Assembly: GCA_902771595.1 (NCBI GenBank)
Contig: CACXXH010000003.1
Span: 28,203-92,202 of the forward strand
Length of the DNA stretch: 64,000 nucleotides
Direction of reading: 5' to 3'
Source: Fibrobacter succinogenes
Lineage (GTDB): Bacteria > Fibrobacterota > Fibrobacteria > Fibrobacterales > Fibrobacteraceae
Under the pieces are notes generated by a model that was not told the DNA's origin, did not search any database, and saw nothing but the letters and a program-made list of their open reading frames with translations. The translations under genes and the position numbers were made by a program. Of this stretch, positions 18,036 through 26,351 are shown in pieces. How positions within the stretch are numbered: position 1 is the stretch's first letter; each line of letters starts with the position of its first letter.

Positions 18036-19036
18036 AGGGTCTCCACCATGAACGGCACGGAATCCTTGTTCGGCATGTTCCTGCGGATAATCCACACGTT
18101 CGAAATGCCCGTCATCAGGTCGTCGGCGTTCTGCAGCGTCTGTTCCGTAGTTTCCATGAAGTCCGAAAGTCCGGAGGTGACCTGGCCGACATCCTTCAGG
18201 AGCCCGTCGACCTTTCCGATAGTCGTATCGATGTTGTTCATCATGCCGTCGACGTTGTCTATGAGGCGGTCGACTTTTCCCGGGAGGGGCTTGAGGTCGG
18301 TCATCATGCCGGAGACGTCGTCTGCGATACCGTCTACGCGGTGCAGTAGCGGGGGCATGCTGCCCTGCAGCGTATCGACGAGGAGTGCCGCCTTGCGTAT
18401 GGCGTTCTTGCCTGCGAGCGTGATGTCGTCGAGGCGGATGAGCTGGCGGTTCAGGTTGTCGTAGAGCCCGCGCGACCCGAACAGGGCGCCAACCGTGGTT
18501 CCCGTGTCCATGGCCATCGCCACGAGCGTATCGGCTGCATCGATAAGGAGGTTCACGCGCCCGAGGAGCTCGTTGGCCGTTTCGAGGACGGTTTCGATGT
18601 CTTGTGCCCTGCCGGGCGGGAGGAAGTCTCCGTCTTCAAGGATGCGGCCCTTGCCACGGTTCACGTCGATGTTGATGACGCGCGCCGAAATCAGGTTCTG
18701 GTCGCGGATGGCGAATACCTGGGCGCTGTCGGTAATCCAGTTCTGGAACTGCTTGCGAATGGTGAACTCCATATGCACGCCGTTCGCTTCGATTTCCATG
18801 TCCGTAATCTGGCCCACGTCGACGCCGCTAATTTGTACGCGAGTGCCGGGACGCAGGCCGAGCGCCTTTTCGAATGTACTGTGAAGTTTGTATTCCTCGA
18901 CACCGATCATGCCGCTGGTAAAAAGCTTGGTGTAAAGGACGAGCCCGAAAATCATGACGGCAACTGTGAAGAACACGCCGACCAAAAGGCCGGAAATTTC
19001 CATCCAGTTGATTTGCTTGACGGGCTTGATTATCAT
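18029..19036 (-). CDS. MCE/MlaD-family lipid-transport substrate-binding protein
   Basis: 335 residues: an N-terminal transmembrane helix (about 15-37), an MCE domain (about 45-125, 'LRPGTRVQISGVDVGQITDM'), then a long helical, coiled-coil-like C-terminus with repeated 'IDNVDGMMNNIDT' type heptads. The family binds lipids between inner and outer membranes with an ABC transporter. No mlaE or mlaF homologue is nearby. The start codon has a TATATTTC box 6 nt upstream and no Shine-Dalgarno sequence. Confidence 0.88.
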   Translation of the reverse strand: MIIKPVKQINWMEISGLLVGVFFTVAVMIFGLVLYTKLFTSGMIGVEEYKLHSTFEKALGLRPGTRVQISGVDVGQITDMEIEANGVHMEFTIRKQFQNWITDSAQVFAIRDQNLISARVINIDVNRGKGRILEDGDFLPPGRAQDIETVLETANELLGRVNLLIDAADTLVAMAMDTGTTVGALFGSRGLYDNLNRQLIRLDDITLAGKNAIRKAALLVDTLQGSMPPLLHRVDGIADDVSGMMTDLKPLPGKVDRLIDNVDGMMNNIDTTIGKVDGLLKDVGQVTSGLSDFMETTEQTLQNADDLMTGISNVWIIRRNMPNKDSVPFMVETLW

Positions 19037-19042
19037 ACGTAA

Positions 19043-19050
19043 GAAATATA
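19043..19050 (-). promoter_or_regulatory. TATATTTC box, 6 nt before the mlaD-like start
   Basis: On the minus strand TATATTTC ends 6 nt before the ATG at 19036, with no ribosome-binding site. It is a leaderless-type promoter candidate. Confidence 0.45.
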
Positions 19051-19119
19051 TAAATTTTTATTTTCAATGAGCACAACGTATTTTTTCTTTTTATTTTAAA
19101 AGGAAAAATGGAGGTTTTC

Positions 19120-20352
19120 ATGGATTTTTTCAAATTCTTGAACGAGTCGGTGACTCCGTTCCATACAGTTGATTGCCTAAAACATATTTTTCAGGAATCC
19201 GGGAACGGGCGGTTTAGAATTTGGGAACGAGGCGGTATGCTTATTGTTGCCTTGCAACCACCTAATGGAAAGGCTCATGCGGGATCCAGGTTCAGGATTG
19301 TCATGGCCCATACCGATTTCCCGGCGCTCAAGATTACACCGAACCCGGATCTGCGGACGGCGGGAATCCAGACCCTCCATCCCGAAATTTACGGTAGCCC
19401 GATTTACACGAGCTGGTTTGACCGTGACCTGGGATACGCGGGAATAGTCCTGTACGAGTTGAACGGGAAAATAGAGAATACGCTTATCCGGAGCCAGGAA
19501 CTCGTCCGCATTCCGCAGTTGGCAATCCACCTGAACCGCAACGTGAATCAGGATGGCCAGAAGGTCAATCCGCAGACCGACCTGAATGCGCTGTGGTCTT
19601 CGCGTGAAGGCGCCAGGTTTGTCGACGCGTTGCTGGCTCAATTGCCCAAGGGAGCGCGGCTGCTTGATTTTGACATCCAGCTGTTCGATGCGCAGCCCGC
19701 ACAGTATGGCGGCCTTGATAAAGAATGGGTTTTCTCGAGCCGCCTGGACAATCTTTCCAGTTGTCATGCTGCTGCTATGGGTTTGATGAACGCTAGTGAT
19801 AGCTCCGATTTCAAGGTAGCGTGCTTCTTCAATAACGAGGAAGTCGGTTCCCTGACGCGCGAAGGTGCTGCAGGAAATTTCCTCAAGAGCGTCCTGGATC
19901 AGATGCTTGCAGAAAATGGTCTGTACCAAATTGGTAATCCCAAGATACCCTTGGACAAGTTCTTCTCGGAATCTCATGCTATCTCCTTGGACATGGCCCA
20001 TGCCGAGCACCCGAATTTCCCGGAGAAGTCGGAACCGAATCACGCCCCGATACTCGGCAAAGGAGTTGCGCTTAAGATAAATTCGCAAAAGCGCTATGCG
20101 AGCGACGTATTCTCGAGCGCATGGTTCAAGACGCTCTGCAGCGGGGTGGGAGTCCCGTTCCAGACATTCGTGATGCGTAACGATATTCCCTGCGGTTCTA
20201 CTGTTGGTCCGATGGTTTCTGCGGCGCTCGGCATTCCGACCGTCGATGTCGGCGAGCCCATGCTCAGTATGCACAGCATCCGCGAAATGACCGCTGCCCA
20301 GGATCATAAAGACCTAGAGAAACTGATTTCCTACTACTTCCGGAAGGCTTGA
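19120..20352 (+). CDS. apeB: M18-family aminopeptidase (aspartyl aminopeptidase type)
   Basis: The metal-site and catalytic landmarks of M18 peptidases are all visible: HTD (about 64), 'SRLDNLSSCHAA', 'NNEEVGS', 'SLDMAHAEHPN' and the terminal 'GSTVGPMVSAALGIPTVDVG' with 'MHSIRE'. It is a dinuclear zinc enzyme that removes N-terminal residues, often acidic ones, in the cytoplasm. The ATG at 19120 is chosen because GGAGG lies 6 nt before it and the product then begins 'MDFFKFLNESVTPFH', as family members do; an upstream ATG at 19108 would use AAAAGG. A strong terminator follows. Confidence 0.9.
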   Translation: MDFFKFLNESVTPFHTVDCLKHIFQESGNGRFRIWERGGMLIVALQPPNGKAHAGSRFRIVMAHTDFPALKITPNPDLRTAGIQTLHPEIYGSPIYTSWFDRDLGYAGIVLYELNGKIENTLIRSQELVRIPQLAIHLNRNVNQDGQKVNPQTDLNALWSSREGARFVDALLAQLPKGARLLDFDIQLFDAQPAQYGGLDKEWVFSSRLDNLSSCHAAAMGLMNASDSSDFKVACFFNNEEVGSLTREGAAGNFLKSVLDQMLAENGLYQIGNPKIPLDKFFSESHAISLDMAHAEHPNFPEKSEPNHAPILGKGVALKINSQKRYASDVFSSAWFKTLCSGVGVPFQTFVMRNDIPCGSTVGPMVSAALGIPTVDVGEPMLSMHSIREMTAAQDHKDLEKLISYYFRKA

Positions 20353-20359
20353 TTTTTGC

Positions 20360-20390
20360 GGGCTATCCTCTTTGAGGGTAGCCCATTTTC
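20360..20390 (+). terminator. Intrinsic terminator after the aminopeptidase gene
   Basis: GGGCTATCCTC (20360-20370), loop TTT, GAGGGTAGCCC (20374-20384), then ATTTTC. The 11-bp stem has one G-T pair. Its end abuts the first operator-like palindrome of the next gene. Confidence 0.85.
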
Positions 20391-20499
20391 TATATGCTAC
20401 GTGTTGTAGTATATAGAAAGAATTTTTTGCAATTTGTGTAAAATATTTGATAATTCGTCTAAAAACGCATATTTTGTAGTGTAGACGAATGTATATTTG
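20390..20499 (+). promoter_or_regulatory. Bipartite operator and promoter region of TIGR02147 module 2
   Basis: An inverted repeat CTATATGCTAC (20390-20400) / GTAGTATATAG (20406-20416) has one mismatch and a 5-nt loop. Its right arm recurs as GTAGTGTAGA at 20476-20485, 70 bp downstream. A second perfect inverted repeat, ATTCGTCTA (20453-20461) with TAGACGAAT (20482-20490), overlaps the downstream site. TATATTTG (20492-20499) ends 5 nt before the ATG. The layout suggests two operator sites around a promoter, probably bound by the encoded protein; this is inference. Confidence 0.6.
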
Positions 20500-20504
20500 G
20501 CTTG

Positions 20505-21335
20505 ATGAAATCGGTATTTGAATATTACGATTACCGCAAGTATATGCGTGAGTTCTACGAAGAACGCAAGCGCGTTTCCGTCTTTTCGTGGAGGGAGTTT
20601 TCGAGGCTTGCGGGTTTTTCTTCACCGAACTACATGAAGGTCGTATGCGACGGCAAGAGCCGCTTGAGCAAGGTGGGTGTGGCCCGCGTGGCGGCGGCTA
20701 TGGGGCTGGTCGATTACGAGAAGGAATATTTCGTTCTGCTGGTCGATTATGCCGAGGCTTCGGACGAAGAAAAGAAGAAAAAGGTCCTTGCGCGTATTCG
20801 CGAACTGTCGAAGGAATACAGCGTCAAAATGCTTGATGGCGATACGTACGCGTATTTCGAGTCGTGGCTTAATCCCGTGTTGCGAGAACTCGCCCCGATG
20901 AATCCCGGAGCGAAACCTTTGACGCTTGCGCGGATGTGCTATCCGAAGGCGAGCGCTACGGAAGTCCGCGAATCCTTGGATTTTATGGTCCATGCGGGAA
21001 TTCTCAAGAAGAAAGACGAACACGTGTACGAGCAGGCGGAGAAGATTATTTCCGCAGCCTCGGAAATAATGCCGCTTGCGATTCGCTCCATGCACCGGCA
21101 GATGGCGAAGTTCGCCGGTGATGCCGTCGATGCAATTCCGAGGTCGAAACGCAATATTACGGGCGTGACATTGGCGATTACGCAGGCGGAATACGACCGT
21201 ATCGTCGTGGAACTCGAAAATTTTCGACAAAAAATATTGAGCATTGCAAGTGGAGTGAAGGCGGGCGAACAGGTTTACCGACTTAACTTGCAGTTTTTCC
21301 CGTTGACTCGGCCGAAGGGGGAATTAAATGAATAA
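20505..21335 (+). CDS. TIGR02147/DUF4423-family putative regulator (module 2)
   Basis: A 276-residue family member. 'FEYYDYRKYMREFYEERKR' at the N-terminus is followed by an HTH-like region, 'FSWREFSRLAGFSSPNYMK' with 'VVCDGKSRLSKVGVARVAAA' (about 25-70). The C-terminal block is 'VYRLNLQFFPLT'. It is closest to the copy at 24677, and both share the GTAGTATAG-type upstream sites. The start is the ATG 5 nt after the TATATTTG box, with no Shine-Dalgarno sequence. It overlaps the lipoprotein gene by 8 nt. A sequence-specific autoregulator is my inference; the family has no proven role that I know of. Confidence 0.87.
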   Translation: MKSVFEYYDYRKYMREFYEERKRVSVFSWREFSRLAGFSSPNYMKVVCDGKSRLSKVGVARVAAAMGLVDYEKEYFVLLVDYAEASDEEKKKKVLARIRELSKEYSVKMLDGDTYAYFESWLNPVLRELAPMNPGAKPLTLARMCYPKASATEVRESLDFMVHAGILKKKDEHVYEQAEKIISAASEIMPLAIRSMHRQMAKFAGDAVDAIPRSKRNITGVTLAITQAEYDRIVVELENFRQKILSIASGVKAGEQVYRLNLQFFPLTRPKGELNE

Positions 21336-22182
21336 GTTTGCGCTGATTTTGGTGCCCGTTCTTTTTGCCGCAGCGATGCTTGCGTCGTGCTCGGATATGA
21401 GTTCCGAGAAGATGACCGGGGCGACGACGGAACCGAACGATATTGCCCGGGAACAGTCTAGCTCCACCAGCGAAACAGGAAATGGTTTGGGAGATACGAC
21501 CGGAGTCAAGTATTCTTCGTCGGCAAAGAGACTCTCCAGTGCCGCGATGATGATATACTCCAGTTCCTCGGATCAGGGGGATACACTGCTCCAGCCTATT
21601 TCGGATGTGATAAAGACGGCGTGTGACAGCGTCTTGGCGAAGTTTGATTTAGTTACATCGGGAACGGCGCAGGATACCGGTTCTTCTCAACCGAGCACGT
21701 CGTCTTCGCATACGGCCTACAACTTCCAAACGGAGAGGGAAGCTTTCTACGAAGAAAACGGCTGCTATGTGAGTATATATGAAGGAGAGGCCGGCGTACG
21801 CTATCTTCCTTCTCGAACGGGCGCCTATATTGAAATGACGAGCCTTGTTTATGCCGAAGAAGGAGTCGTGTTGAGGCTGCTCAACAGTTACTATACGGAT
21901 GGATCCTGCGAATCGGACTACAATGCTTTCCGTACGAAATGCGAAGGAGAACTCGGTGTGTTCAAGGATTACAAGAACGGAAAGGGCTGTTCGCAGAACC
22001 AGAAATTGGAACTCGCATGCGCATATGGCGCAGATTTTAGCTCGACGCGCTCCATGCTCCAGAGGGAGGCTAATCTTTACAAGAGGGATTGTGAAGGCGG
22101 GGCTCCCGAGAATCAAGTATGCGGTGTCCACTGCCGGGTCATAGACAACGTGAGTTCTTGCGATACGGTCTGTAGCGATTAG
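21328..22182 (+). CDS. Cys-rich lipoprotein of module 2
   Basis: 284 residues: lipoprotein signal with MLASC (Cys about 21), then a Ser/Thr-rich linker (about 25-125) and a C-terminal domain with at least ten cysteines, from 'NGCYVSIYEGEAGVRYL' to 'CDTVC'. The C-terminal half is clearly homologous to the lipoprotein at 25497 ('SMLQREANLYKRDCEG' against 'GVLQREATLYERTCEG'), while the linkers differ. The cysteines probably form disulfides, so the domain is likely extracytoplasmic. Its function is unknown. It overlaps the regulator gene by 8 nt. Confidence 0.8.
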   Translation: MNKFALILVPVLFAAAMLASCSDMSSEKMTGATTEPNDIAREQSSSTSETGNGLGDTTGVKYSSSAKRLSSAAMMIYSSSSDQGDTLLQPISDVIKTACDSVLAKFDLVTSGTAQDTGSSQPSTSSSHTAYNFQTEREAFYEENGCYVSIYEGEAGVRYLPSRTGAYIEMTSLVYAEEGVVLRLLNSYYTDGSCESDYNAFRTKCEGELGVFKDYKNGKGCSQNQKLELACAYGADFSSTRSMLQREANLYKRDCEGGAPENQVCGVHCRVIDNVSSCDTVCSD

Positions 22183-22258
22183 TAACTAAAGAACACAAAT
22201 AATATTCTAGCAGCCCCTGATAGTTTTCAGCGGGCGTTATTGAGTGGTGATTTTTAAG

Positions 22259-24007
22259 ATGGTTAGGATGAAAATTTTTAGAAAACCGGAAATATATTGC
22301 GTTTTGGTATTGATTCTTTCCTTGTGGGGAATGCTGGAATTTTTCCCAAAGATTGAAAATGTCCGGTTGGTTCGGGACACCGCTACGCAGGAATCGTCTT
22401 TCCCGTTGCTGATGAAAATGGAGAAGGGGGAAAGGTTCAGCGTGGAATTCGATGTCAAAAGCAGACTTTCGAATTACGACCTGAACATAATTCCGGATGA
22501 CTGTGCGGAGATTGTCATCGTTAACGGCAGCATGGTCGACCTGAACCATATCCAGGGCAATTGCAACTTTGCGAAGGGTTTCGTTTTGCGCGATAGCGTA
22601 ACAGCTCCTTACAAGGTCGGGGACAAGACGCATTATTCCTTTTATCTGATAAACAACGGCGGTGACGCAGGGCTGAACGTGCTCGTGAAGCAGGCGTCGT
22701 TTTTGCCGGTTGTTCTGTATGTCCTGATCGTCTTGTCGCTTGCCTCGCTTTGCCTTTTGCTCGCCCGGCGGCTCGGGCTTGGTTGGGGGCTTGCCATCGT
22801 CATCTTCGCCGCGGTCGTTTTGAGGATGGCGTTCTTTATAAATGCTTCGTATAAGACGTTCTCGTACGACGTGGAGGGCCACATTGGGTATGTGCAGTAC
22901 ATTGTCGAGAATCATTCTATACCCGGAGCCGATGATTGCTGGACGTGCTACCACCCGCCCGTATACTATGTCGCTGCGGTGCCTTCGTATCTTATCGGCG
23001 AGTGGGTCGGGCTTCCGGGCACGGCGGGCTTGCAAGCGTTTAGCCTTGTGCTTTCGATACTGACGCTCTTTTTCGGGATGCTTTTCTTGCGGAATTTCTT
23101 TTCCGGGAAGGCGCTGGGAATTTCGTCTGTCTTGTGGGCGTTCTGGCCCGTGATGATTCTCGTGTCGCCCCGCATAGGTAACGACCAGATGTTCTACATG
23201 CTGCATATGCTTTGCATGTGGTGCGGGATGAAGTACATCAGGGATGGTCGGGGGCGGTTCCTGATTGTCGCCGTGATTGCTACCGCGCTTGCGATGTGGA
23301 CCAAGGCGACCGGCTTTGTGACTCTCGGGACGCTTGTCTTGTTTATGGCTTGGGGGTACTGGGTGAACGTGCGTGGCCGCAAGGTCAAATGCTCCGAACT
23401 GGTGGCCGCGGGAATGTTCTTGGCGCTGGTCGTTGCCGTCGTGTTGCAGCGCCTGCTTGGCGATAGCGGCCTGGTGGGCAATTCAGGCGGGCTGAATGGT
23501 CAACTGAAAGTCAGGAGCGAGCTGTTCAACTACATATTCTTTGATTTGAAAAATTTCGTGACAAGTCCGTTTACTAGCGCATGGAACGATGATTTCGGAC
23601 GCATGTATTTCTGGAATTACGCTTTCAAGACATCGCTCTTTGGGGAATTTGAAATGCTGCGGAGCGTGGTTGGCAGGAACTTCGCGACATTGCTGAGCTG
23701 CTCTTTCCTTGGCCTTTTAATTTATGCGTTGCGCGGTTTCTGGAGAACGAAATTGCAGATGGTTCACTGGTTCCTGCTGTTGCAGGGGGCGGCCTTTATT
23801 GCCGCGCTGATGTTCTTGCGCATCACGCATACGTATGCGTGCAGCAACGATTTTCGCTACATATTGCCCGCGGTCATCTGCTTTGTCCCTTTCGTGGCGC
23901 AGGGGATAACGTGCGAAGGGGCGTCTGTCAAGTGGAAAGTGCTCGGATACGCCTTGGTTTCGGGTTTTGTTTTGTGTACGGCCATATTGTTTATTCTTAT
24001 CATGTGA
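22259..24007 (+). CDS. Polytopic GT39/PMT-like glycosyltransferase with N-terminal extracytoplasmic domain
   Basis: About 582 residues with one N-terminal transmembrane helix, a beta-rich extracytoplasmic domain (about 35-145) and then about ten helices. The first loop after the domain has 'FSYDVEGHIGYVQYIVEN', where the Asp lies as in the catalytic loop of GT-C enzymes using lipid-linked sugars. 'CWTCYHPPVYY' and 'SPRIGND' recur in the paralogue at 27992. It probably moves sugars from a polyprenyl carrier to an envelope acceptor. GTG 22244 or ATG 22268 are alternative starts. Confidence 0.72.
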   Translation: MVRMKIFRKPEIYCVLVLILSLWGMLEFFPKIENVRLVRDTATQESSFPLLMKMEKGERFSVEFDVKSRLSNYDLNIIPDDCAEIVIVNGSMVDLNHIQGNCNFAKGFVLRDSVTAPYKVGDKTHYSFYLINNGGDAGLNVLVKQASFLPVVLYVLIVLSLASLCLLLARRLGLGWGLAIVIFAAVVLRMAFFINASYKTFSYDVEGHIGYVQYIVENHSIPGADDCWTCYHPPVYYVAAVPSYLIGEWVGLPGTAGLQAFSLVLSILTLFFGMLFLRNFFSGKALGISSVLWAFWPVMILVSPRIGNDQMFYMLHMLCMWCGMKYIRDGRGRFLIVAVIATALAMWTKATGFVTLGTLVLFMAWGYWVNVRGRKVKCSELVAAGMFLALVVAVVLQRLLGDSGLVGNSGGLNGQLKVRSELFNYIFFDLKNFVTSPFTSAWNDDFGRMYFWNYAFKTSLFGEFEMLRSVVGRNFATLLSCSFLGLLIYALRGFWRTKLQMVHWFLLLQGAAFIAALMFLRITHTYACSNDFRYILPAVICFVPFVAQGITCEGASVKWKVLGYALVSGFVLCTAILFILIM

Positions 24008-24036
24008 TGCGAAAGTGTTTTTTCGACAAGATTTAT

Positions 24037-24044
24037 TAAATTTA
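24037..24044 (+). promoter_or_regulatory. TAAATTTA box, 6 nt before the gtrA-like start
   Basis: TAAATTTA fits TAnnTTTn and ends 6 nt before the ATG at 24051; no ribosome-binding site is present. Weak on its own, but it agrees with the start-proximal pattern. Confidence 0.3.
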
Positions 24045-24050
24045 AGTTGA

Positions 24051-24500
24051 ATGGTTTCTGCTGTCGTGACATCGCTGCGCAATAGGTTCCCGAGGGGTTC
24101 TCTCGCGGGGCAGTTCCTCCGTTACCTCGTGACGGGCGGGCTTGCCTTCGTCGTGGATTTCGGCCTTTTCGCGCTGTGCCTGTATGCGTTCGGGTGGCAT
24201 TACCTGCTTGCGAATTTGGTAGGCCTTGTCGCGGGCCTCGTGCTCAATTATGTCATGAGCATCGTGTGGGTGTTCACCGCCTGCAGGCGGACGCTCGAAA
24301 AGCAGAAAACCGTGGAATTTTTCTTGTTTACTCTGGTGGGGATAGCCGGGGTCGGCATTAACGAGTCGCTCATGTGCCTGATGGTCGACGGGCTTTCGCT
24401 GAACGAGATGCTCTCCAAGATGGTGGCCGCGGTTCTCGTGCTCATGTGGAATTTCGGAGCGCGAAAACTCATGCTTTTCCGCGGAAAGAAGCCGGCCTGA
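24051..24500 (+). CDS. GtrA-family membrane protein
   Basis: The 149-residue protein has four predicted membrane helices and the family hallmark 'FLRYLVTGGLAFVVDFGLFA' at the N-terminus, plus 'LVAGLVLNYVMSIVWVF' and the C-terminal 'WNFGARKLMLF'. GtrA proteins are thought to flip polyprenyl-phosphate-linked sugars across the cytoplasmic membrane. Here it could supply the GT39-like transferases at 22259 and 27992 with lipid-linked donor sugars. Confidence 0.9.
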   Translation: MVSAVVTSLRNRFPRGSLAGQFLRYLVTGGLAFVVDFGLFALCLYAFGWHYLLANLVGLVAGLVLNYVMSIVWVFTACRRTLEKQKTVEFFLFTLVGIAGVGINESLMCLMVDGLSLNEMLSKMVAAVLVLMWNFGARKLMLFRGKKPA

Positions 24501-24538
24501 TTTTGTTGCCGCTTCGGAGCGCTTCCACGCGATTTTCT

Positions 24539-24670
24539 CATATGATACACTTTTGTAGCATAGGACGCTGTTTTTTATAAACATGTTGAGAAAATGTTGA
24601 AATATCTGTAAAAAATAGACATTTTGTAGTATAGAGTGCTTGTAATACAAAGTGAAATAGTTTATATTGG
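24539..24670 (+). promoter_or_regulatory. Bipartite operator and promoter region of TIGR02147 module 3
   Basis: CATATGATAC (24539-24548) faces GTAGCATAGG (24555-24564), an imperfect inverted repeat (8 of 10) with a 6-nt loop. The right arm recurs as GTAGTATAGA at 24626-24635, 71 bp downstream. TATATTGG (24663-24670) ends 6 nt before the ATG at 24677. The half-site is the same type as at module 2, whose regulator is the closest paralogue. Confidence 0.55.
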
Positions 24671-24676
24671 TGGGCG

Positions 24677-25504
24677 ATGGAGACAATTTTTGCTTATTAT
24701 GATTATCGCGCGTACATGCGAAATTTTTATGAGGAGCGCAAACGACTTTCGTCGTTTTCGTGGAGGGAGTTCTCGAGGCTTTCGGGATTCAGTTCACCTA
24801 ACTACCTGAAGGTCGTGTGCGACGGAAAGAGTCGCCTCAGCAGCATCGGCGCCGTGCAGGTCGCTGTCGCGATGGGGCTCGCCGGTTTCGAGTGCGATTA
24901 TTTCGCGAAGATGGTCGCGTTCAACGAGTCGAAAGACGAAGCGACGAAGAGGGAACTGCTTGCCGACATGTGTACGATCGCGCGCGAGAACAAGGTGCGC
25001 GTCTTGGATAGCGATGCCTATGCCTATTTTGATTCGTGGCTGCATCCCGTGATGCGCGAACTTCTGCCGATTGCTCCGGGCGCAAGGCCGCTTGAACTTG
25101 CGAAGATGTGCTACCCCGAGGTGAGCGCCGAGGAAACCCGCAAGTCGGCGGAATTCCTGGTACAGGCGGGACTCCTAAAAAAGAGGGATGGAATTTACGA
25201 GCAGACGGAGAAAGTGGTGACGAGCTCTGCCGAAATCATTCCGCTTGCGATTCGCTCCATGCACAAGCAGATGGCGAAATTTGCGTACGAGGCCATCGAC
25301 CGCGTGTCGCCTACCGAAAGGAATTTCGCTGGCGTTACGCTCGCGGTCTCGAAGAATTCGTACGACCGCATCGTCGACGAGATGATGGCGTTCCAGAAAA
25401 GGATAATAGCCATCGCCTGCGACGAGAAGAATGCCGACCAGGTCTATCGAATCAATTTACAGCTTTTCCCGATGACGAAGTCGAAGGAGGAAAATAATGA
25501 ATAA
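24677..25504 (+). CDS. TIGR02147/DUF4423-family putative regulator (module 3)
   Basis: 275 residues, with family start 'FAYYDYRAYMRNFYEERKR', HTH-like 'FSWREFSRLSGFSSPNYLK', and C-terminal 'VYRINLQLFPMT'. The HTH-like segment is almost the same as in module 2, and the two upstream regions share the half-site GTAGYATAG. It overlaps the lipoprotein gene by 8 nt (ATGAATAA), as module 2 does. The pair sits between gtrA and the UGM-like gene, so it splits what looks like one glycan cluster. Confidence 0.87.
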   Translation: METIFAYYDYRAYMRNFYEERKRLSSFSWREFSRLSGFSSPNYLKVVCDGKSRLSSIGAVQVAVAMGLAGFECDYFAKMVAFNESKDEATKRELLADMCTIARENKVRVLDSDAYAYFDSWLHPVMRELLPIAPGARPLELAKMCYPEVSAEETRKSAEFLVQAGLLKKRDGIYEQTEKVVTSSAEIIPLAIRSMHKQMAKFAYEAIDRVSPTERNFAGVTLAVSKNSYDRIVDEMMAFQKRIIAIACDEKNADQVYRINLQLFPMTKSKEENNE

Positions 25505-26327
25505 GCGTATAATGCCTTTGGCTCTCATCCCTGTCGCCTTCGCTTTTTTTGTTTCTTGTGCAGATTCGGAATCCGACAACAAGTTGACCGGAGCCACGGC
25601 GGAACCGAACGCCGTTGCGCAAGAGTCGTCCGATAGCAAGACGGTGGAATCGTCCGAGAGTGTACATATGGAGGAGCCTAGTTCTGCAAGTGAGGAAACC
25701 ATCGGCTCAGGGAATGGAACTTCCGGACCCGATTTGTCGCATGAGCCTTCATCTGACGAAATGCAGAGCCTGTGCGATAGCGTCCTTGCCGAATTTGCGA
25801 ACGGGATTATAGGTTCGCAATCGAGTGGCGAATCGAACTTGGTTCCGGCATCTTCGCAGGCGTACTTCAATTTCACTACGGTTTCGAATGTGGTCTACGA
25901 AGAGGGCTCCTGCCGCGTGGAAATTTACGAGGATGAATCCGGCGTGCGCCAGGTCAATGGCGAGGGAGGTCTGCGCGAGAACGTTTCGCGGTACTATCAG
26001 AAAAACGGCGTTTTGTTGCAGGTGGCGAACGGTATTTATCAGGGTGACGGCTGCGAACAGGATCTTGAGGCGTTCCGGCGCAAGTGCGGTAACGATGCCG
26101 GTGTGTTCAGGGATCTGAACGATGGCCTGGGCTGTCCTGCCGGGAAACTGGAACTGGCCTGCGTGTCGATTGTGGACGGCTCTCCGAAGGGGGTTCTCCA
26201 GAGGGAGGCGACCCTTTACGAAAGAACGTGTGAAGGCGAAATTGCCCCGAAAAATAAGGAATGCGACGCCCGTTGCGAAAATGTAGGCAGCGAGCGGGTT
26301 TGCGATACGACGTGTCAGGACTTGTAA
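25497..26327 (+). CDS. Cys-rich lipoprotein of module 3
   Basis: 276 residues, homologous to the lipoprotein at 21328. The signal ends FFVSC (Cys about 21; Phe at -3 is unusual). A Ser/Glu-rich linker (about 25-120) leads to the Cys-rich domain: 'EGSCRVEIYEDESGVRQV', 'GDGCEQDLEAFRRKCG', 'GVLQREATLYERTCEG' and 'VCDTTC'. Function unknown; probably surface-exposed. It is translationally coupled to its regulator. Confidence 0.8.
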   Translation: MNKRIMPLALIPVAFAFFVSCADSESDNKLTGATAEPNAVAQESSDSKTVESSESVHMEEPSSASEETIGSGNGTSGPDLSHEPSSDEMQSLCDSVLAEFANGIIGSQSSGESNLVPASSQAYFNFTTVSNVVYEEGSCRVEIYEDESGVRQVNGEGGLRENVSRYYQKNGVLLQVANGIYQGDGCEQDLEAFRRKCGNDAGVFRDLNDGLGCPAGKLELACVSIVDGSPKGVLQREATLYERTCEGEIAPKNKECDARCENVGSERVCDTTCQDL

Positions 26328-26338
26328 TTAAAACTTAC

Positions 26339-26346
26339 TATATTCA
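26339..26346 (+). promoter_or_regulatory. TATATTCA box, 5 nt before the UGM-like gene
   Basis: TATATTCA ends 5 nt before the ATG at 26352 with no ribosome-binding site. It matches a TATATT -10 hexamer placed for a leaderless start. Confidence 0.4.
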
Positions 26347-26351
26347 TTCGT

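Noticed and set aside
20453..20490. ATTCGTCTA/TAGACGAAT inverted repeat as a transcription terminator
   Set aside because: The loop is 20 nt, there is no T-run, and it overlaps the promoter of the gene it precedes; an operator role is more likely.
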